From Nostoc sp. KVJ3 (GTDB lineage Bacteria > Cyanobacteriota > Cyanobacteriia > Cyanobacteriales > Nostocaceae), in the NCBI RefSeq assembly GCF_026127265.1, contig NZ_WWFG01000002.1, forward strand, positions 2,046,001 to 2,110,000: 64,000 nt of DNA. The letters are read 5' to 3'. The notes under the pieces were generated by a model that had not been told where the DNA came from, did not search any database, and was given only the letters and a program-made list of their open reading frames with translations. Below are positions 18,256-27,173 of this stretch, in pieces. The stretch's first letter is position 1; each line of letters opens with the position of its first letter. A program made the position numbers and the translations under genes.

Positions 18256-19614
18256 TTATTGGACTTGCGTTTTGATCGGCATCTGCTTGATTTGTACCTT
18301 CAGCCCGTTTACTGGACGTAAGGTAATTGAAGGCTGGGGCACAATTGGGTATCCTGGCACTAAATCTATTTGGAACCGTTGAGCAATAGTCGCTAATAAC
18401 AAAGCTGCTTCCATTTGAGCAAAACCTTTACCAATACAAATCCTTGGCCCATCTCCAAAAGGAATATATACTCCTTTAGGAAGTTGCTTTTCAAACTCTT
18501 GTGTCCATCTTTCTGGCTGAAAAACTTCAGGATTATTAAAATATTTTGGATGACGGTGCATTACCCATTGGCTAATCATGATTGCCATACCCTGGGGAAT
18601 TTCATAATCACCAATTTGGGTATCTACCGCTGCTTCCCTCCCCATCAGAGGGACTGGAGGATATAAGCGCATTGATTCTTTGATAATTTGCTGTGTATAA
18701 ACTAACTTCCCAAGGTCTTCGAGGGTTGGTAACTTTCCTTGCAAGACTTGATTTAGCTCTGATTCTAATTTTTCACGCACTTCGGGATTTTGTGCCAAGA
18801 GCATCCACGTCCAAGATAAAGTATTTGCAGTTGTTTCATGTCCTGCCAACATTAAGGTAGCGACTTCATCCCGCAGCAATTTATCATCCATTTGCTGAAG
18901 AGTTTCTTCGTCTTTCGCTTCCATTAACATTGTCAACAAATCATTGGTTTTTTCCCCACTATTGCGACGCTCTTGAATCAGTTTATAAATAGCTTCATTC
19001 ATTTCGGCAATCGCATCACGATAGCGGATATTTTCAGGTCTGGGAAACCACTCCCACACCAAAAAATTCTGTCGCCGCTTACTTTCAAACCACTGCATTG
19101 CTACATCTAGAGCATTGGCAACAACTTTTGCTTCTCCTGCATCCACATCAGCGCTAAATATGCACTTCATAACTATTAAAAGTGTCAGGCGCATCATATC
19201 TTCGTGAATGTCATGAGTTTCACCATCGTGCCAAGTTTGAACCATTCGGTTGGTGTACTCAACCATTATTTCACTATATACATTAATGCGTTTTTGGTGA
19301 AATACTGGTTGAGCAAGGCGACGTTGCCAAAACCAAGATTCTCCTTCTGCGCTTAATAAGCCTTCTCCTAATAAGCTTTTTAAGGCGCGTAAGCCTCGGC
19401 TTTTAATAAAATCGTTGCGGTTTTTGAGAACTTCTTCTATATATTCAGGATTAGTTAATAAACAACTAGATGTTAACCCTAACTGTAAGGGAACAATATC
19501 ACCATAGTCACGACAACGGGTCAGAAATCCTAATGGGTCTTGTCCAAGTTCAAATAGATGTCCAACAATAGAGTTAGCTGAGGGTGCAGGTAAATCAAAT
19601 ACATCTTTAGGCAT
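18256..19614 (-). CDS. cytochrome P450 monooxygenase
   Basis: The protein has the P450 landmarks in order: oxygen-binding I helix AGHETT (about 255), the ExxR motif ESMR (about 313), the PERW motif (about 367), and the heme-binding loop FGDGPRICIG with the proximal cysteine (about 390-400). At 452 residues it has no N-terminal membrane anchor, so it is probably soluble. The start MPKDVFDLPAP and the GDIVPLQLG segment fit a bacterial fatty-acid or terpenoid-type P450, but the substrate cannot be assigned. No redox partner gene is adjacent; ferredoxin is the likely donor in a cyanobacterium. Confidence 0.93.
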   Translation of the reverse strand: MPKDVFDLPAPSANSIVGHLFELGQDPLGFLTRCRDYGDIVPLQLGLTSSCLLTNPEYIEEVLKNRNDFIKSRGLRALKSLLGEGLLSAEGESWFWQRRLAQPVFHQKRINVYSEIMVEYTNRMVQTWHDGETHDIHEDMMRLTLLIVMKCIFSADVDAGEAKVVANALDVAMQWFESKRRQNFLVWEWFPRPENIRYRDAIAEMNEAIYKLIQERRNSGEKTNDLLTMLMEAKDEETLQQMDDKLLRDEVATLMLAGHETTANTLSWTWMLLAQNPEVREKLESELNQVLQGKLPTLEDLGKLVYTQQIIKESMRLYPPVPLMGREAAVDTQIGDYEIPQGMAIMISQWVMHRHPKYFNNPEVFQPERWTQEFEKQLPKGVYIPFGDGPRICIGKGFAQMEAALLLATIAQRFQIDLVPGYPIVPQPSITLRPVNGLKVQIKQMPIKTQVQ

Positions 19615-19788
19615 AGCAAAAAACCTCTAAAGTTGTGTATGTTAAACGCAAAACTAAATGCTGTAGGGGTAATACTCTGTGGGTACTTCGTTGGAGAACT
19701 TATAGAGTAGCCGCCTTGCGTCTACATGAATTGCCCCTACGTGAAAATCTTTCTTTTTGGCTATTGTTTGGGTAAGTCCTGTTTATGA

Positions 19789-19815
19789 AAATAACCCCAA
19801 GGGCTGGGGTTATTT
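19789..19815 (-). terminator. hairpin terminator of dxs
   Basis: Eleven-base perfect arms (AAATAACCCCA and complement) with a five-base loop lie 28 bp beyond the dxs stop. On the minus strand the second arm ends in TTATTTT, so an intrinsic terminator is plausible. Confidence 0.6.
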
Positions 19816-19843
19816 CCATGAAACTATTGTGACTTAAAATTAA

Positions 19844-21751
19844 CTAGACAACAGCAGATACTTGTTGCTTAAAGAAAGCTGATAAAACTCTCTCTGCTAT
19901 TTGATCGCTAGTCAAACCTAATTCTGTCTTCGATTCATTGGGTTCAGCATGATCTACTAATACATCTGGGACACCAAATCGCTTGATAGGAACGAGAATA
20001 TCTGCATCCATTAAGGCTTCTGCGATCGCACTACCAAAGCCACCCATCACACAACCTTCTTCTAAGGTGACGACGCGGCCGATTTTCTTAGCTAAAGGCA
20101 AAATCAACTCGGTATCCAAAGGCTTAACGAAACGGGCATTAATTACAGTTGCTTCAATGCCGTGTTCGCTGAGAATTTCCGCAGCTTGCATTCCTGGATA
20201 GACCATTGTGCCATAAGCGACGATTAACACATCATCGCCAGTACGGAGAATTTCACCTTTGCCGATTTCCAACGGTTCCCAACCTTCTTCCATCAGGGGA
20301 ACGCCGTAGCCATTGCCACGAGGGTAACGCATAGCGATGGGGCCACTGGTATGGTTAATGCCAGTTACTACCATGCTTTGCAATTCGGCTTCGTCTTTGG
20401 GAGCCATTATTACTATATTGGGAATGCAACGCAGATAAGCGATGTCATACATACCTTGATGAGTGGGGCCATCAGATCCCACAATTCCCGCCCGATCTAA
20501 GCAAAAGAATACTGGTAAGTTTTGGATGCAGACATCGTGAATTATCTGGTCATAAGCGCGTTGCAGGAAGGTAGAATAAATGGCGGCTACGGGGCGCATC
20601 CCTTGAGTTGCAAGTCCTGCTGCTAGGGTAATTGCGTGTTGTTCAGCAATGCCGACATCAATATATTGATTGGGCAGTTTGGCTTGAAGTTTATCTAAAC
20701 CTGTTCCTGTTGCCATCGCCGCGGTAATTCCAACGATTTTGGGGTTTTGTTCGGCGAGTTTCACCAGAGTGTGAGAAAAGACTTTGGCATAAGCTGGGGG
20801 TTTGGGTTTACTGGAAGGGATGGCTTTGCCGGTTGCGACGTTGAAAGGGCTTTGGGCGTGGTAGCCAACTTGATCTAATTCAGCAATTTCATAGCCTTTA
20901 CCCTTGATGGTGGCTACGTGTACCAAAACTGGGCCTTGTATTTGATGTGCTTGTTGGAAGGTAGCAATCAATTCTTCAAGGTTATGCCCATCTACTGGCC
21001 CGATGTAAGTAAAGCCCAATTCTTCAAAAACTGCCCCTACCTTGGGAACAGCCAAGCGTTTCATGCCTTCTTTGATGCGTCCGAGTTCGGGAGACAGGGA
21101 TTCACCCACGAAGGGAATTTGCTTAAATTGTTCCTCAAGATTATCTTTGATAAATTGCACCGGTTGGCTGAGGCGCATTTTGTTGAGATAGCGGGGAATT
21201 GCGCCGACGTTGCGAGATATAGACATATCGTTGTCGTTGAGAACAACCAACAGGTTGGTTTTCGGCATGTGTCCTGCGTGGTTGATAGCTTCTAAAGCCA
21301 TACCGCCAGTCAGCGCCCCATCGCCAATCACAGCGACAGCTTTAAATTTTTCGCCTTTCAAGTCTCGCGCTAAAGCCATACCCAATGCTGCGGAAATACT
21401 TGTAGAAGCATGTCCAGCCCCAAAGTGATCGAACTTGTTTTCACAAAGTTTGAGATAACCTGCAACTCCGTCCTTTTGTCTGAGGGTGTGGAAGCGATCG
21501 TAGCGCCCTGTAAGGAGTTTGTGGGGATAAGCTTGGTGTCCTACATCCCAAATCACTTTATCCCGATCTAAGTCTAGCGTCTGGTAAAGTCCTAGCGTTA
21601 ATTCTACAACACCCAATCCTGGCCCCAAGTGTCCACCATTAACTGCTACGGTTTGCAGATGCTTATCTCGAATCTGACGGGCAATCTGTTGCAGTTGGCG
21701 AACAGATAAACCGTGCAACTGATTAGGATGGGTGATTTCGCTCAGATGCAT
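19844..21751 (-). CDS. dxs: 1-deoxy-D-xylulose-5-phosphate synthase
   Basis: DXS condenses pyruvate and glyceraldehyde 3-phosphate with thiamine diphosphate, the entry step of the MEP isoprenoid pathway feeding carotenoids, phytol and quinones. The N-terminus MHLSEITHPNQLHGLS, the TPP-binding GDGALTGGMALEA...LNDNDMSIS, the VDGHNLEEL block, the transketolase pyrimidine domain DVGIAEQHAITLAAGLA and the DRAGIVGSDGPTHQGM segment are all intact. At 635 residues it has normal length. It is transcribed toward the P450 gene, with a candidate terminator between them. Confidence 0.96.
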   Translation of the reverse strand: MHLSEITHPNQLHGLSVRQLQQIARQIRDKHLQTVAVNGGHLGPGLGVVELTLGLYQTLDLDRDKVIWDVGHQAYPHKLLTGRYDRFHTLRQKDGVAGYLKLCENKFDHFGAGHASTSISAALGMALARDLKGEKFKAVAVIGDGALTGGMALEAINHAGHMPKTNLLVVLNDNDMSISRNVGAIPRYLNKMRLSQPVQFIKDNLEEQFKQIPFVGESLSPELGRIKEGMKRLAVPKVGAVFEELGFTYIGPVDGHNLEELIATFQQAHQIQGPVLVHVATIKGKGYEIAELDQVGYHAQSPFNVATGKAIPSSKPKPPAYAKVFSHTLVKLAEQNPKIVGITAAMATGTGLDKLQAKLPNQYIDVGIAEQHAITLAAGLATQGMRPVAAIYSTFLQRAYDQIIHDVCIQNLPVFFCLDRAGIVGSDGPTHQGMYDIAYLRCIPNIVIMAPKDEAELQSMVVTGINHTSGPIAMRYPRGNGYGVPLMEEGWEPLEIGKGEILRTGDDVLIVAYGTMVYPGMQAAEILSEHGIEATVINARFVKPLDTELILPLAKKIGRVVTLEEGCVMGGFGSAIAEALMDADILVPIKRFGVPDVLVDHAEPNESKTELGLTSDQIAERVLSAFFKQQVSAVV

Positions 21752-22097
21752 ATTATAGTGTTTTCCTTTCTAACTTCCAGTTTCGGTATTTTGATTTTCC
21801 CACGGTCGGGTTGTCCACATAATCACACTCTTACATTGTTACTAAGTTGTAGTGGAAAGTATAACTTCGTAATTAATAATGGTAAAAAATCTCTAAATCA
21901 TTAACAATTCGTCAAAATCAGGTTGCGATCGCATAAACTCGTAGCACATTTGTCAATAAGTAATGCCACTTAAATGTACTCCGCAATTTGTATAGAAAAT
22001 CAAGCTTTCAAAAGCATTCTGCGGAATTTCCTGAAACCGATAAGTCACTTTTGCCTTTTGAAGCGATCGCAAAAGCAAGTTAAATATAAATATCTCG

Positions 22098-22230
22098 CAA
22101 TACTGTTCGGTTAAGGCAAGAGACGCGATAAATCGCCGTCTTTAGAATAATCAGTGCTTCGTCCTGACGGCGATTTATCGCGTCTTGGGAATCTATTTTT
22201 TCATCAAATAACCTTAACCGAACCGTATTG
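22098..22230. mobile_element. 133-bp MITE with 10-bp target duplication
   Basis: The ends are CAATACTGTTCGGTTAAGG on the left and, complemented from the right, CAATACGGTTCGGTTAAGG (one mismatch). AAATATCTCG is repeated directly on both sides (22088-22097 and 22231-22240). Internally a second inverted pair, AGACGCGATAAATCGCCGTC, can form a long hairpin. There is no coding capacity. Confidence 0.8.
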
Positions 22231-22327
22231 AAATATCTCGTTTCCATTTTTTCTTATGTTCAGTAAAAGAAGCTAGTTTTATCTGCGATCGCAGTTAATG
22301 TCGGTACGATAATCTTCGTAAAGAACA

Positions 22328-22360
22328 AGATCCCCAACTTCTCAAAGAAGTCGGGGATCT
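22328..22360. repeat. AGATCCCC-type hairpin, possible terminator of the 22401 gene
   Basis: AGATCCCCAACTTCT pairs with AGAAGTCGGGGATCT around a three-base loop with one mismatch. It lies 40 bp beyond the stop of the minus-strand gene ending at 22401. On that strand it is followed by TTGTTCTTT, so it may terminate transcription. I recall the same hairpin as a dispersed repeat in Nostoc genomes. Confidence 0.5.
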
Positions 22361-22400
22361 AATCTCTCATGGATGATTGAGAATTACTATAATTTATTCT

Positions 22401-22847
22401 CTATTTACCAAAAGCATCCTTGATGTTATCAACAGTGCGTTCGACAGCGTTCTTTGTGTTGTCTACTGCTTTCTGTGTGCGAGCAGAATCTTCATTTGCT
22501 CTTTTCTGAATTTTAGCGGCATCTCTCTTGGCTTTGCGTTCAGCAAAACTACCACTGTCTGTTGCTTGGTCAACTTTGCCGGCGTTGTCCTTGGCAGCTT
22601 GCTTAACTTTATCTGCTGTACCTTGGATAAAATTCTTGGCTCGTCCAGCATCTTCACTGGTTTTATCTTGAACTTTGTCGCCTATGTCTTTTGATGCAAT
22701 CAAGGTTGCAGCAGGTTCAGCCATTGCTGAGGTGTTCGAGAAAAATGCACCTTGCCAAACGAAAGCGATCGCTAACATACAAAACAGTGTTGTGGCCATC
22801 CAGCGTTTTACCGTGGAAAGCTGTTTTGTAAAATAATTCGATTTCAT
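22401..22847 (-). CDS. secreted, highly charged LEA-like small protein
   Basis: The ATG at 22847 (MKSNYFTKQL) begins a product of 148 residues with a signal peptide (about 14-45, ending TSAMAEP). The mature part is almost purely Lys/Ala/Asp/Thr/Gln and predicted helical, with repeated pieces such as DKVKQAAKDNAGKVDQA and AVDNTKNAVERTVDNIKDA. This composition resembles group 3 LEA or CsbD-type desiccation and stress proteins, but no specific family motif is certain. A hairpin follows the gene. Function inferred only from composition. Confidence 0.6.
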   Translation of the reverse strand: MKSNYFTKQLSTVKRWMATTLFCMLAIAFVWQGAFFSNTSAMAEPAATLIASKDIGDKVQDKTSEDAGRAKNFIQGTADKVKQAAKDNAGKVDQATDSGSFAERKAKRDAAKIQKRANEDSARTQKAVDNTKNAVERTVDNIKDAFGK

Positions 22848-23073
22848 AGAATACAATCTCATGTGATTTAGTATACTATTTCTACTTCATTTAGTTTATT
22901 TGCCATATCGATCTATAGATAGAAGTTGTTGCGTCATTAGTCATGAAACAAGTTCACTATTTTGATAGATTGAAATTTGAGTCAAGATTTTTTACTGGTA
23001 ATTAAACAGGTTACGGGATTTTAGATATGGGCGATCGCACTTGGGGAAAAGTTAGCGATCGCTGTTCAGTTAA

Positions 23074-23448
23074 TTAACTTGCGATCTCAACTGACTTTTT
23101 CCGGTTGGGACGCTTGCGTTCTGATTTTTTCTTCAGTCCAACTGCTTGAGCTTGATTGCTATCCGATCCATATTGTCCGCGCACAACTTCTTTCATGGCT
23201 AACACAGCATTATGAAATTCCCATTCTGCTAATCGCGCAGCATCAGCAGCAGCACGGTATAAAGTTAGTTTCTCGGTTTCGGCTTGTTGCTGCACCAACA
23301 TAGCCTGATAAGCTTGTTGTAAATTTGCTAAAGACGCATCAGCACGGGTTGTATTGTATGTACTGATGGTTTGCAAACCGTGCAATGACGTTATATCTTG
23401 ACTAATTGATTGAGAGGGTAAACGGCGTGTTTTATCCTGAACAGGCAT
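23074..23448 (-). CDS. conserved hypothetical protein, coiled coil
   Basis: A 124-residue protein with a polar N-terminus, a Gln/Ala/Glu-rich helical centre (LANLQQAYQAMLVQQQ and RAAADAARLAEWEFHNAVL) and a strongly basic C-terminus (KKKSERKRPNRKKS). The basic tail could bind nucleic acid, but this is only a guess. There is no signal peptide. The clean frame from ATG and lack of low-complexity DNA support a real gene; I do not recognise the family. Its upstream side is occupied by a nest of repeats. Confidence 0.55.
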   Translation of the reverse strand: MPVQDKTRRLPSQSISQDITSLHGLQTISTYNTTRADASLANLQQAYQAMLVQQQAETEKLTLYRAAADAARLAEWEFHNAVLAMKEVVRGQYGSDSNQAQAVGLKKKSERKRPNRKKSVEIAS

Positions 23449-23547
23449 ATATATACTGGTATAAGTGACATTATTATTGTGCCCATTAAAACAATATAAC
23501 TAACAGTTGCACAGATGTACGCCCTGAAGATGGACAGATTTTAGATA

Positions 23548-23670
23548 AGGGACTTCCAAAGAAAAAAATATCCCAAAACTGACGCAAAAACCTCTGTATT
23601 TTTCCTCTCTCTGTGTTCTCTGCGCCTCTGTGGTTCGTTTCTTTGGATAATTTATTTCTTGGAAATCCCT
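23548..23670. repeat. inverted-repeat-bounded intergenic element (AGGGACTTCC ends)
   Basis: The left end AGGGACTTCCAAAGAAA is matched by the complement of the right end, AGGGATTTCCAAGAAA. The interior contains the phrase CTCTGCGCCTCTGTGGTTCG, which recurs in variant form near 52255-52295. Probably a MITE or its remnant; no clear target duplication. Confidence 0.5.
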
Positions 23671-23753
23671 AAGTACTTAGACAGAATGAATTACACAATG
23701 TCATTGCGAATGAAGCGTTCACAATGAATGTAAATATTTTTGTCCAACTACTT
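23671..23753. mobile_element. 83-bp MITE-like element with AAGTACTTAGACA ends
   Basis: It directly abuts the previous repeat. The left end AAGTACTTAGACA matches the complement of the right end AAGTAGTTGGACA. Inside is TGTCATTGCGAATG, shared with the element at 37661-37850, suggesting one family. Confidence 0.5.
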
Positions 23754-23799
23754 AAAACAAAGTTAAAAAAAGCGTGAGTTTATTTTTGCAGGTTTACGC

Positions 23800-23925
23800 A
23801 ATGGCATTGTCAGTTGAAACAATGGCATTGTCAGTCAAAACAATGGCATTGTCAGTTAAAACAATGGGATTGTCAGTTGAAACAATGGCATTGTCAGTTA
23901 AAACAATGGCATTGTCAGAAGTTGC
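23800..23925. repeat. six tandem 21-bp repeats
   Basis: Units of AATGGCATTGTCAGTTGAAAC (with small variations) repeat six times, the last one diverging. Each junction creates the partial palindrome CATTGT-N8-ACAATG. A 65-codon frame across it merely encodes the repeat (MALSVKT) and I do not treat it as a gene. It could be a protein-binding array or a recently expanded minisatellite. Confidence 0.75.
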
Positions 23926-24018
23926 ATTAAATAGCGTGACAATGCAATTATTAAATGGCAAGATGTTTTAGTGTTGTATAATTTTGTGAACTTCTTTAGA
24001 GACAACACTAAGAAAGCA

Positions 24019-24981
24019 TCACGCTGGCATCAATTGCTGGATGCGCTTTGGCTCCTCTCCTAGCCAATCTGGATTTTGGGCGGTGCTGTCGAAAATTGAT
24101 GAGGTTTTGAAAGGCTCAAACTGTCCGCGTGATGCTGCTTTTGCTGTTTTTGCTAAGAGCGATCGCACTTGCTCGTCATTCATTGGCTGAAATGTCCGTA
24201 CTGCTTCAAAGGCTTGCTCTAAAATCTCCATGCTGTCAATTCCGGTAATCACAACCGATGTTGGCAGATTTAAAGCATAGTGTAAACACTCAATCGGCGT
24301 TACAGTATTTGACTTTAAAAGAATACCGTTTGCCATACTTTTCATTCCCAGAACACCAATGTTTTGCTTTACCAGTTCTGGCACAACCAGCTTTGCAAAG
24401 CTTCGGTAATGAGCATCCATAACATTGAGCGGCATCTGAGCCGTATCAAATTTAAACCCTTGAGCGGCGGCAATTTCCAGCATATGCAGGTGAACATGGG
24501 GATCTTTGTGCCCAGTGAAACCAATGTATCTGATTTTTCCGGCTTCCCGTGCTTCAATTAAGGCAGCATTTGCCCCTTCTTCATCAAAAACTCGATGGGG
24601 ATCTTCGTACCGAATAATTTCGTGGTGCTGAACCAGATCGATACAATCCACTTGCAGACGTTGAAGTGATTCATCTAGCTGTTTTGCTGCTTCTTTTTTA
24701 GAGCGCCCGTCGATTTTCGTCATCAGGAAAACTTGATCGCGATAACGATCGCGCAGCGCTTTTCCCATCCGAATTTCGCTGACTCCCCCGTTGTAATCCC
24801 AACTGTTATCCATAAAGGTGATGCCGCGATCGATCGCTGTTCTCACAATGCGGATACCCAGTTGTTCATCAACATTTTTCAAGCCGATGTGCCAACCACC
24901 TAATCCAATTGCAGAAACTTTCTCTCCTGTACTGCCGAGAACTCGATATAGCATTTCGGAATTTGGCGTAGTTCCTGACAT
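24019..24981 (-). CDS. aldo/keto reductase
   Basis: The protein is a 320-residue TIM-barrel NADPH-dependent oxidoreductase. Visible are the N-terminal GLGGWHIG, the catalytic Asp/Tyr region FMDNSWDYNGG, the catalytic Lys in FLMTKIDGR, the His region DLVQHHEI and the substrate-side GFTGHKDP. It lacks the C-terminal Fe-S cysteines of the larger aldo/keto reductase subgroup. Substrate unknown; such proteins reduce sugars or reactive aldehydes. It stands alone, downstream of a gene-free region containing repeat fragments. A second, different member is at 42439-43404. Confidence 0.9.
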   Translation of the reverse strand: MSGTTPNSEMLYRVLGSTGEKVSAIGLGGWHIGLKNVDEQLGIRIVRTAIDRGITFMDNSWDYNGGVSEIRMGKALRDRYRDQVFLMTKIDGRSKKEAAKQLDESLQRLQVDCIDLVQHHEIIRYEDPHRVFDEEGANAALIEAREAGKIRYIGFTGHKDPHVHLHMLEIAAAQGFKFDTAQMPLNVMDAHYRSFAKLVVPELVKQNIGVLGMKSMANGILLKSNTVTPIECLHYALNLPTSVVITGIDSMEILEQAFEAVRTFQPMNDEQVRSLLAKTAKAASRGQFEPFKTSSIFDSTAQNPDWLGEEPKRIQQLMPA

Positions 24982-25296
24982 GTGTTCTCCTTGTGTGTCA
25001 GCTATTTCTTAAGTACATATAGCTGTGTGCTAATTCAAGCGCAAGAGAAAGTTGACAATATCATGCTGAAGATACACTTTTTGACGCGATGAGGAAAATA
25101 TTTAAGAAGTCAAAATATGGATGGCAATTTGGAATGTGTGAGGTAAAGATAGAACTTACGCAAAACTATATGCGGTAGGGGCAAATCATGAATTGCCCCT
25201 ATCGAAAAATCAAGGTTTGGGCTATCCCGTAAAAACTCAAAATTGCAGTTTTGAGCTTTTATGTTTGTAGTTCCCAACAATTAGAAACTGTGTAGA
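24982..25296. other. gene-free stretch with a degenerate MITE end
   Basis: About 315 bp between two minus-strand genes. It contains the fragment GAACTTACGCAAAACTAT and GGGGCAAATCATGAATTGCCCC (from 25152), related to the MITE at 18087. Nothing else is recognised. Confidence 0.45.
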
Positions 25297-26451
25297 TTAC
25301 GGAGACGGAACTGCTACTCGATTGCCAGGAACAATCTGTGGCTGATAGGAAAATACTTCTCGGCTACGAGGATTTACGGTCACTTTGACCCAATTTACAT
25401 CGTTAGTGCCATTCGCCGCATTGTCGCCAAATGTCTCGACACGAGTGAAGTTCTCGATGCGTCTGCCTTGAGCATCCAGAAATGGCTTGTCAACGCGGTA
25501 GTAATGTGAGTCACCGTATACATAGGCAATCGGTTTACGGAAAGCGATCGCCTCTTGGCGGAACGCTAATAAAAAGTCCTTGAAGCCATCAGGCTGTCCA
25601 TCAGTTTCCGCGAGTGTCTTCGGATCGCGCAAAGGCGCTCTGGTTCCATCGGTTAGATCCCACCCCGGATCGCCCTGGGAGATAAACATAACTGCCACCG
25701 AGTTGCGTGTCTTTGCCGCTTGAAAAGTCTCTTTCATCCATGCAATATCAGCCGTGTTTCGCGCTGCATACTCATCTGGATCGGGCGCAGTGTCGCATAG
25801 GTTGTTGCACGAACCCTGAATATTGAGTGTCGCATAAGTAACACGACCAACCGTCCAGCGGCGGTTTTCAACACAGGGTACTGCACCGTTTGCACCAAGA
25901 CACAGTGGTGTTGTTTGCACCTCCTGTACTAGCCGACGCTGCCCAAGGGAAAACTTTGTGCTGAAGAATACCTGACGCTCGTAGTCGAGGCGATCGCGTG
26001 AGTTGAATCCACCATTTGAGGGGCGATCGCAATCAGTCCAATCGTTATCGCCTGGGGTAAAGGCTGCTGGTGCTTTCAGGGAGTTAAAGTAGCCGAGTGC
26101 CTGGGTGTAGAGTTCATTACTGCACTTAGTCGGCGTAACCGAGCCGGGTATAGAATTACCCGCCTTCAGGTCGCCGTCGTGGACAGTGAAAGCCAGGTTT
26201 TGCGCGTTCATATCAGCGATGAGGTTTGGGACTCCCGTTGTTGCCTGAATATCCGAGTAGGGGAGATCGCCCCAAAGTCCGATGGCGTATGTCTCGTTCT
26301 CACCTTCGTACTCGGACTCCTTCTCGTTGGCAGTTGCCAAACCGATTGTAGAACTTGCCAGCAACGGCACAGTCAGCGCCAGTAAACATATTTTACGCAG
26401 TAAACGCGCAGTGATGATATGTTGAAACACTGAGTATTTAACCTTTGTCAC
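25297..26451 (-). CDS. secreted calcineurin-like metallophosphoesterase
   Basis: An N-terminal signal peptide (about 12-42) precedes a domain with the spaced metal-binding motifs of the calcineurin-like fold. They are GLWGDLPYS (first Asp), TVHDGDLKAG (GD block), FTPGDNDWTDC in place of the usual GNHE/D, and YVYGDSHYYR in place of GHxH near the C-terminus. Two cysteine pairs (CNNLC and PLCLGANGAVPC) suggest disulphides in an exported protein. At 384 residues it is a single-domain enzyme. The usual asparagine of GNHD is shifted, so activity or metal preference may differ. Probably a periplasmic or extracellular phosphoesterase. Confidence 0.7.
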   Translation of the reverse strand: MTKVKYSVFQHIITARLLRKICLLALTVPLLASSTIGLATANEKESEYEGENETYAIGLWGDLPYSDIQATTGVPNLIADMNAQNLAFTVHDGDLKAGNSIPGSVTPTKCSNELYTQALGYFNSLKAPAAFTPGDNDWTDCDRPSNGGFNSRDRLDYERQVFFSTKFSLGQRRLVQEVQTTPLCLGANGAVPCVENRRWTVGRVTYATLNIQGSCNNLCDTAPDPDEYAARNTADIAWMKETFQAAKTRNSVAVMFISQGDPGWDLTDGTRAPLRDPKTLAETDGQPDGFKDFLLAFRQEAIAFRKPIAYVYGDSHYYRVDKPFLDAQGRRIENFTRVETFGDNAANGTNDVNWVKVTVNPRSREVFSYQPQIVPGNRVAVPSP

Positions 26452-26607
26452 AATCTATATCCTTGATTATTCTTTGGGCTGGTGAGCGCATTTTGGACAA
26501 TTAGCTCTTGCCCTTACCCACACCATTGAAGTTAGGAAATTAGATTACCGGATTGCCAATGACATATAGGTTATGGATGGGTTAATGGTTCGTTTCTTTA
26601 CAGAGAT

Positions 26608-26642
26608 TTCGCGGCTACTTTACTTGTTTGTGTAGCCGCGAA
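26608..26642. other. hairpin 3' of the 26677 gene
   Basis: Eleven-base perfect arms TTCGCGGCTAC and GTAGCCGCGAA with a 13-base loop lie 35 bp beyond the stop of the minus-strand gene ending at 26677. Without a T-run, termination is only possible, not clear. Confidence 0.4.
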
Positions 26643-26676
26643 TTATCTTAGCCCTGACTGTGTTGTGCTGCTATAG

Positions 26677-26982
26677 TTATTTTCCGCTATAAAAAAAGGC
26701 AATTTCTTTTTCTTTGAGGGGTGCGAAACCAGCATCTACAAGTAATTGGTCAAGTTCTCCTTGGGGAATATGTTTTGCACCAATTCGCACAATGCGCGAT
26801 CGCATAGTATTTGATACCCCACTGCGCTGTCTATTGCCTTCTAGCGCCATAACTTTACCATAAAGTTCTAATTTGGCAGTTGGAATGGGAGAACCATCAA
26901 AATCAATTCCCTGTGCGATCGCTTCATCAATAGCATCAGCACCCGTGGTAGTTTGATTCCCTGGGTTAGTTTCAGTAGGCAT
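26677..26982 (-). CDS. conserved hypothetical protein (101 aa)
   Basis: The protein reads AIDEAIAQGIDFDGSPIP, KLELYGKVMALEGNRQRSG, SNTMRSRIVRIGAKHIP and FAPLKEKEIAFFY. The evenly conserved, soluble composition suggests a genuine small protein, and I recall very similar unnamed proteins in other heterocystous cyanobacteria. There is no signal peptide or membrane segment. No function can be assigned. It starts at ATG 26982 and is preceded by a short repeat-bearing gap. Confidence 0.65.
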   Translation of the reverse strand: MPTETNPGNQTTTGADAIDEAIAQGIDFDGSPIPTAKLELYGKVMALEGNRQRSGVSNTMRSRIVRIGAKHIPQGELDQLLVDAGFAPLKEKEIAFFYSGK

Positions 26983-27173
26983 GGTGATTTTGCTCTTTTT
27001 CGCTATGGGTAGATTTTACCAGTTAAAAGAGCGGTTCAAAACCGCATCTAAACAAGGCAAAACCCATAGAGGTGGGTTAAAAAACCTTAATTTGCTCTTA
27101 GCCCACGGAGGTGGGCTTCTCTACGAGACGCTGTTCGCATTCGTTTGTCTAGCAGCGAATTCCATTGCCAAGG

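Larger units (their letters stand above)
21752..22400. other. gene-free region with MITE and repeats
   Basis: About 650 bp without a credible gene. It holds the dxs upstream region, several GCGATCGC-type octamers, the MITE at 22098-22230 and the hairpin at 22328-22360. The remainder shows nothing I recognise. Confidence 0.45.

Noticed and set aside
23774..23971. 65-codon frame with repeated MALSVKT
   Set aside because: It follows from the 21-bp DNA repeat; no ribosome binding site or family, and repeats without a protein-like sequence on either side.
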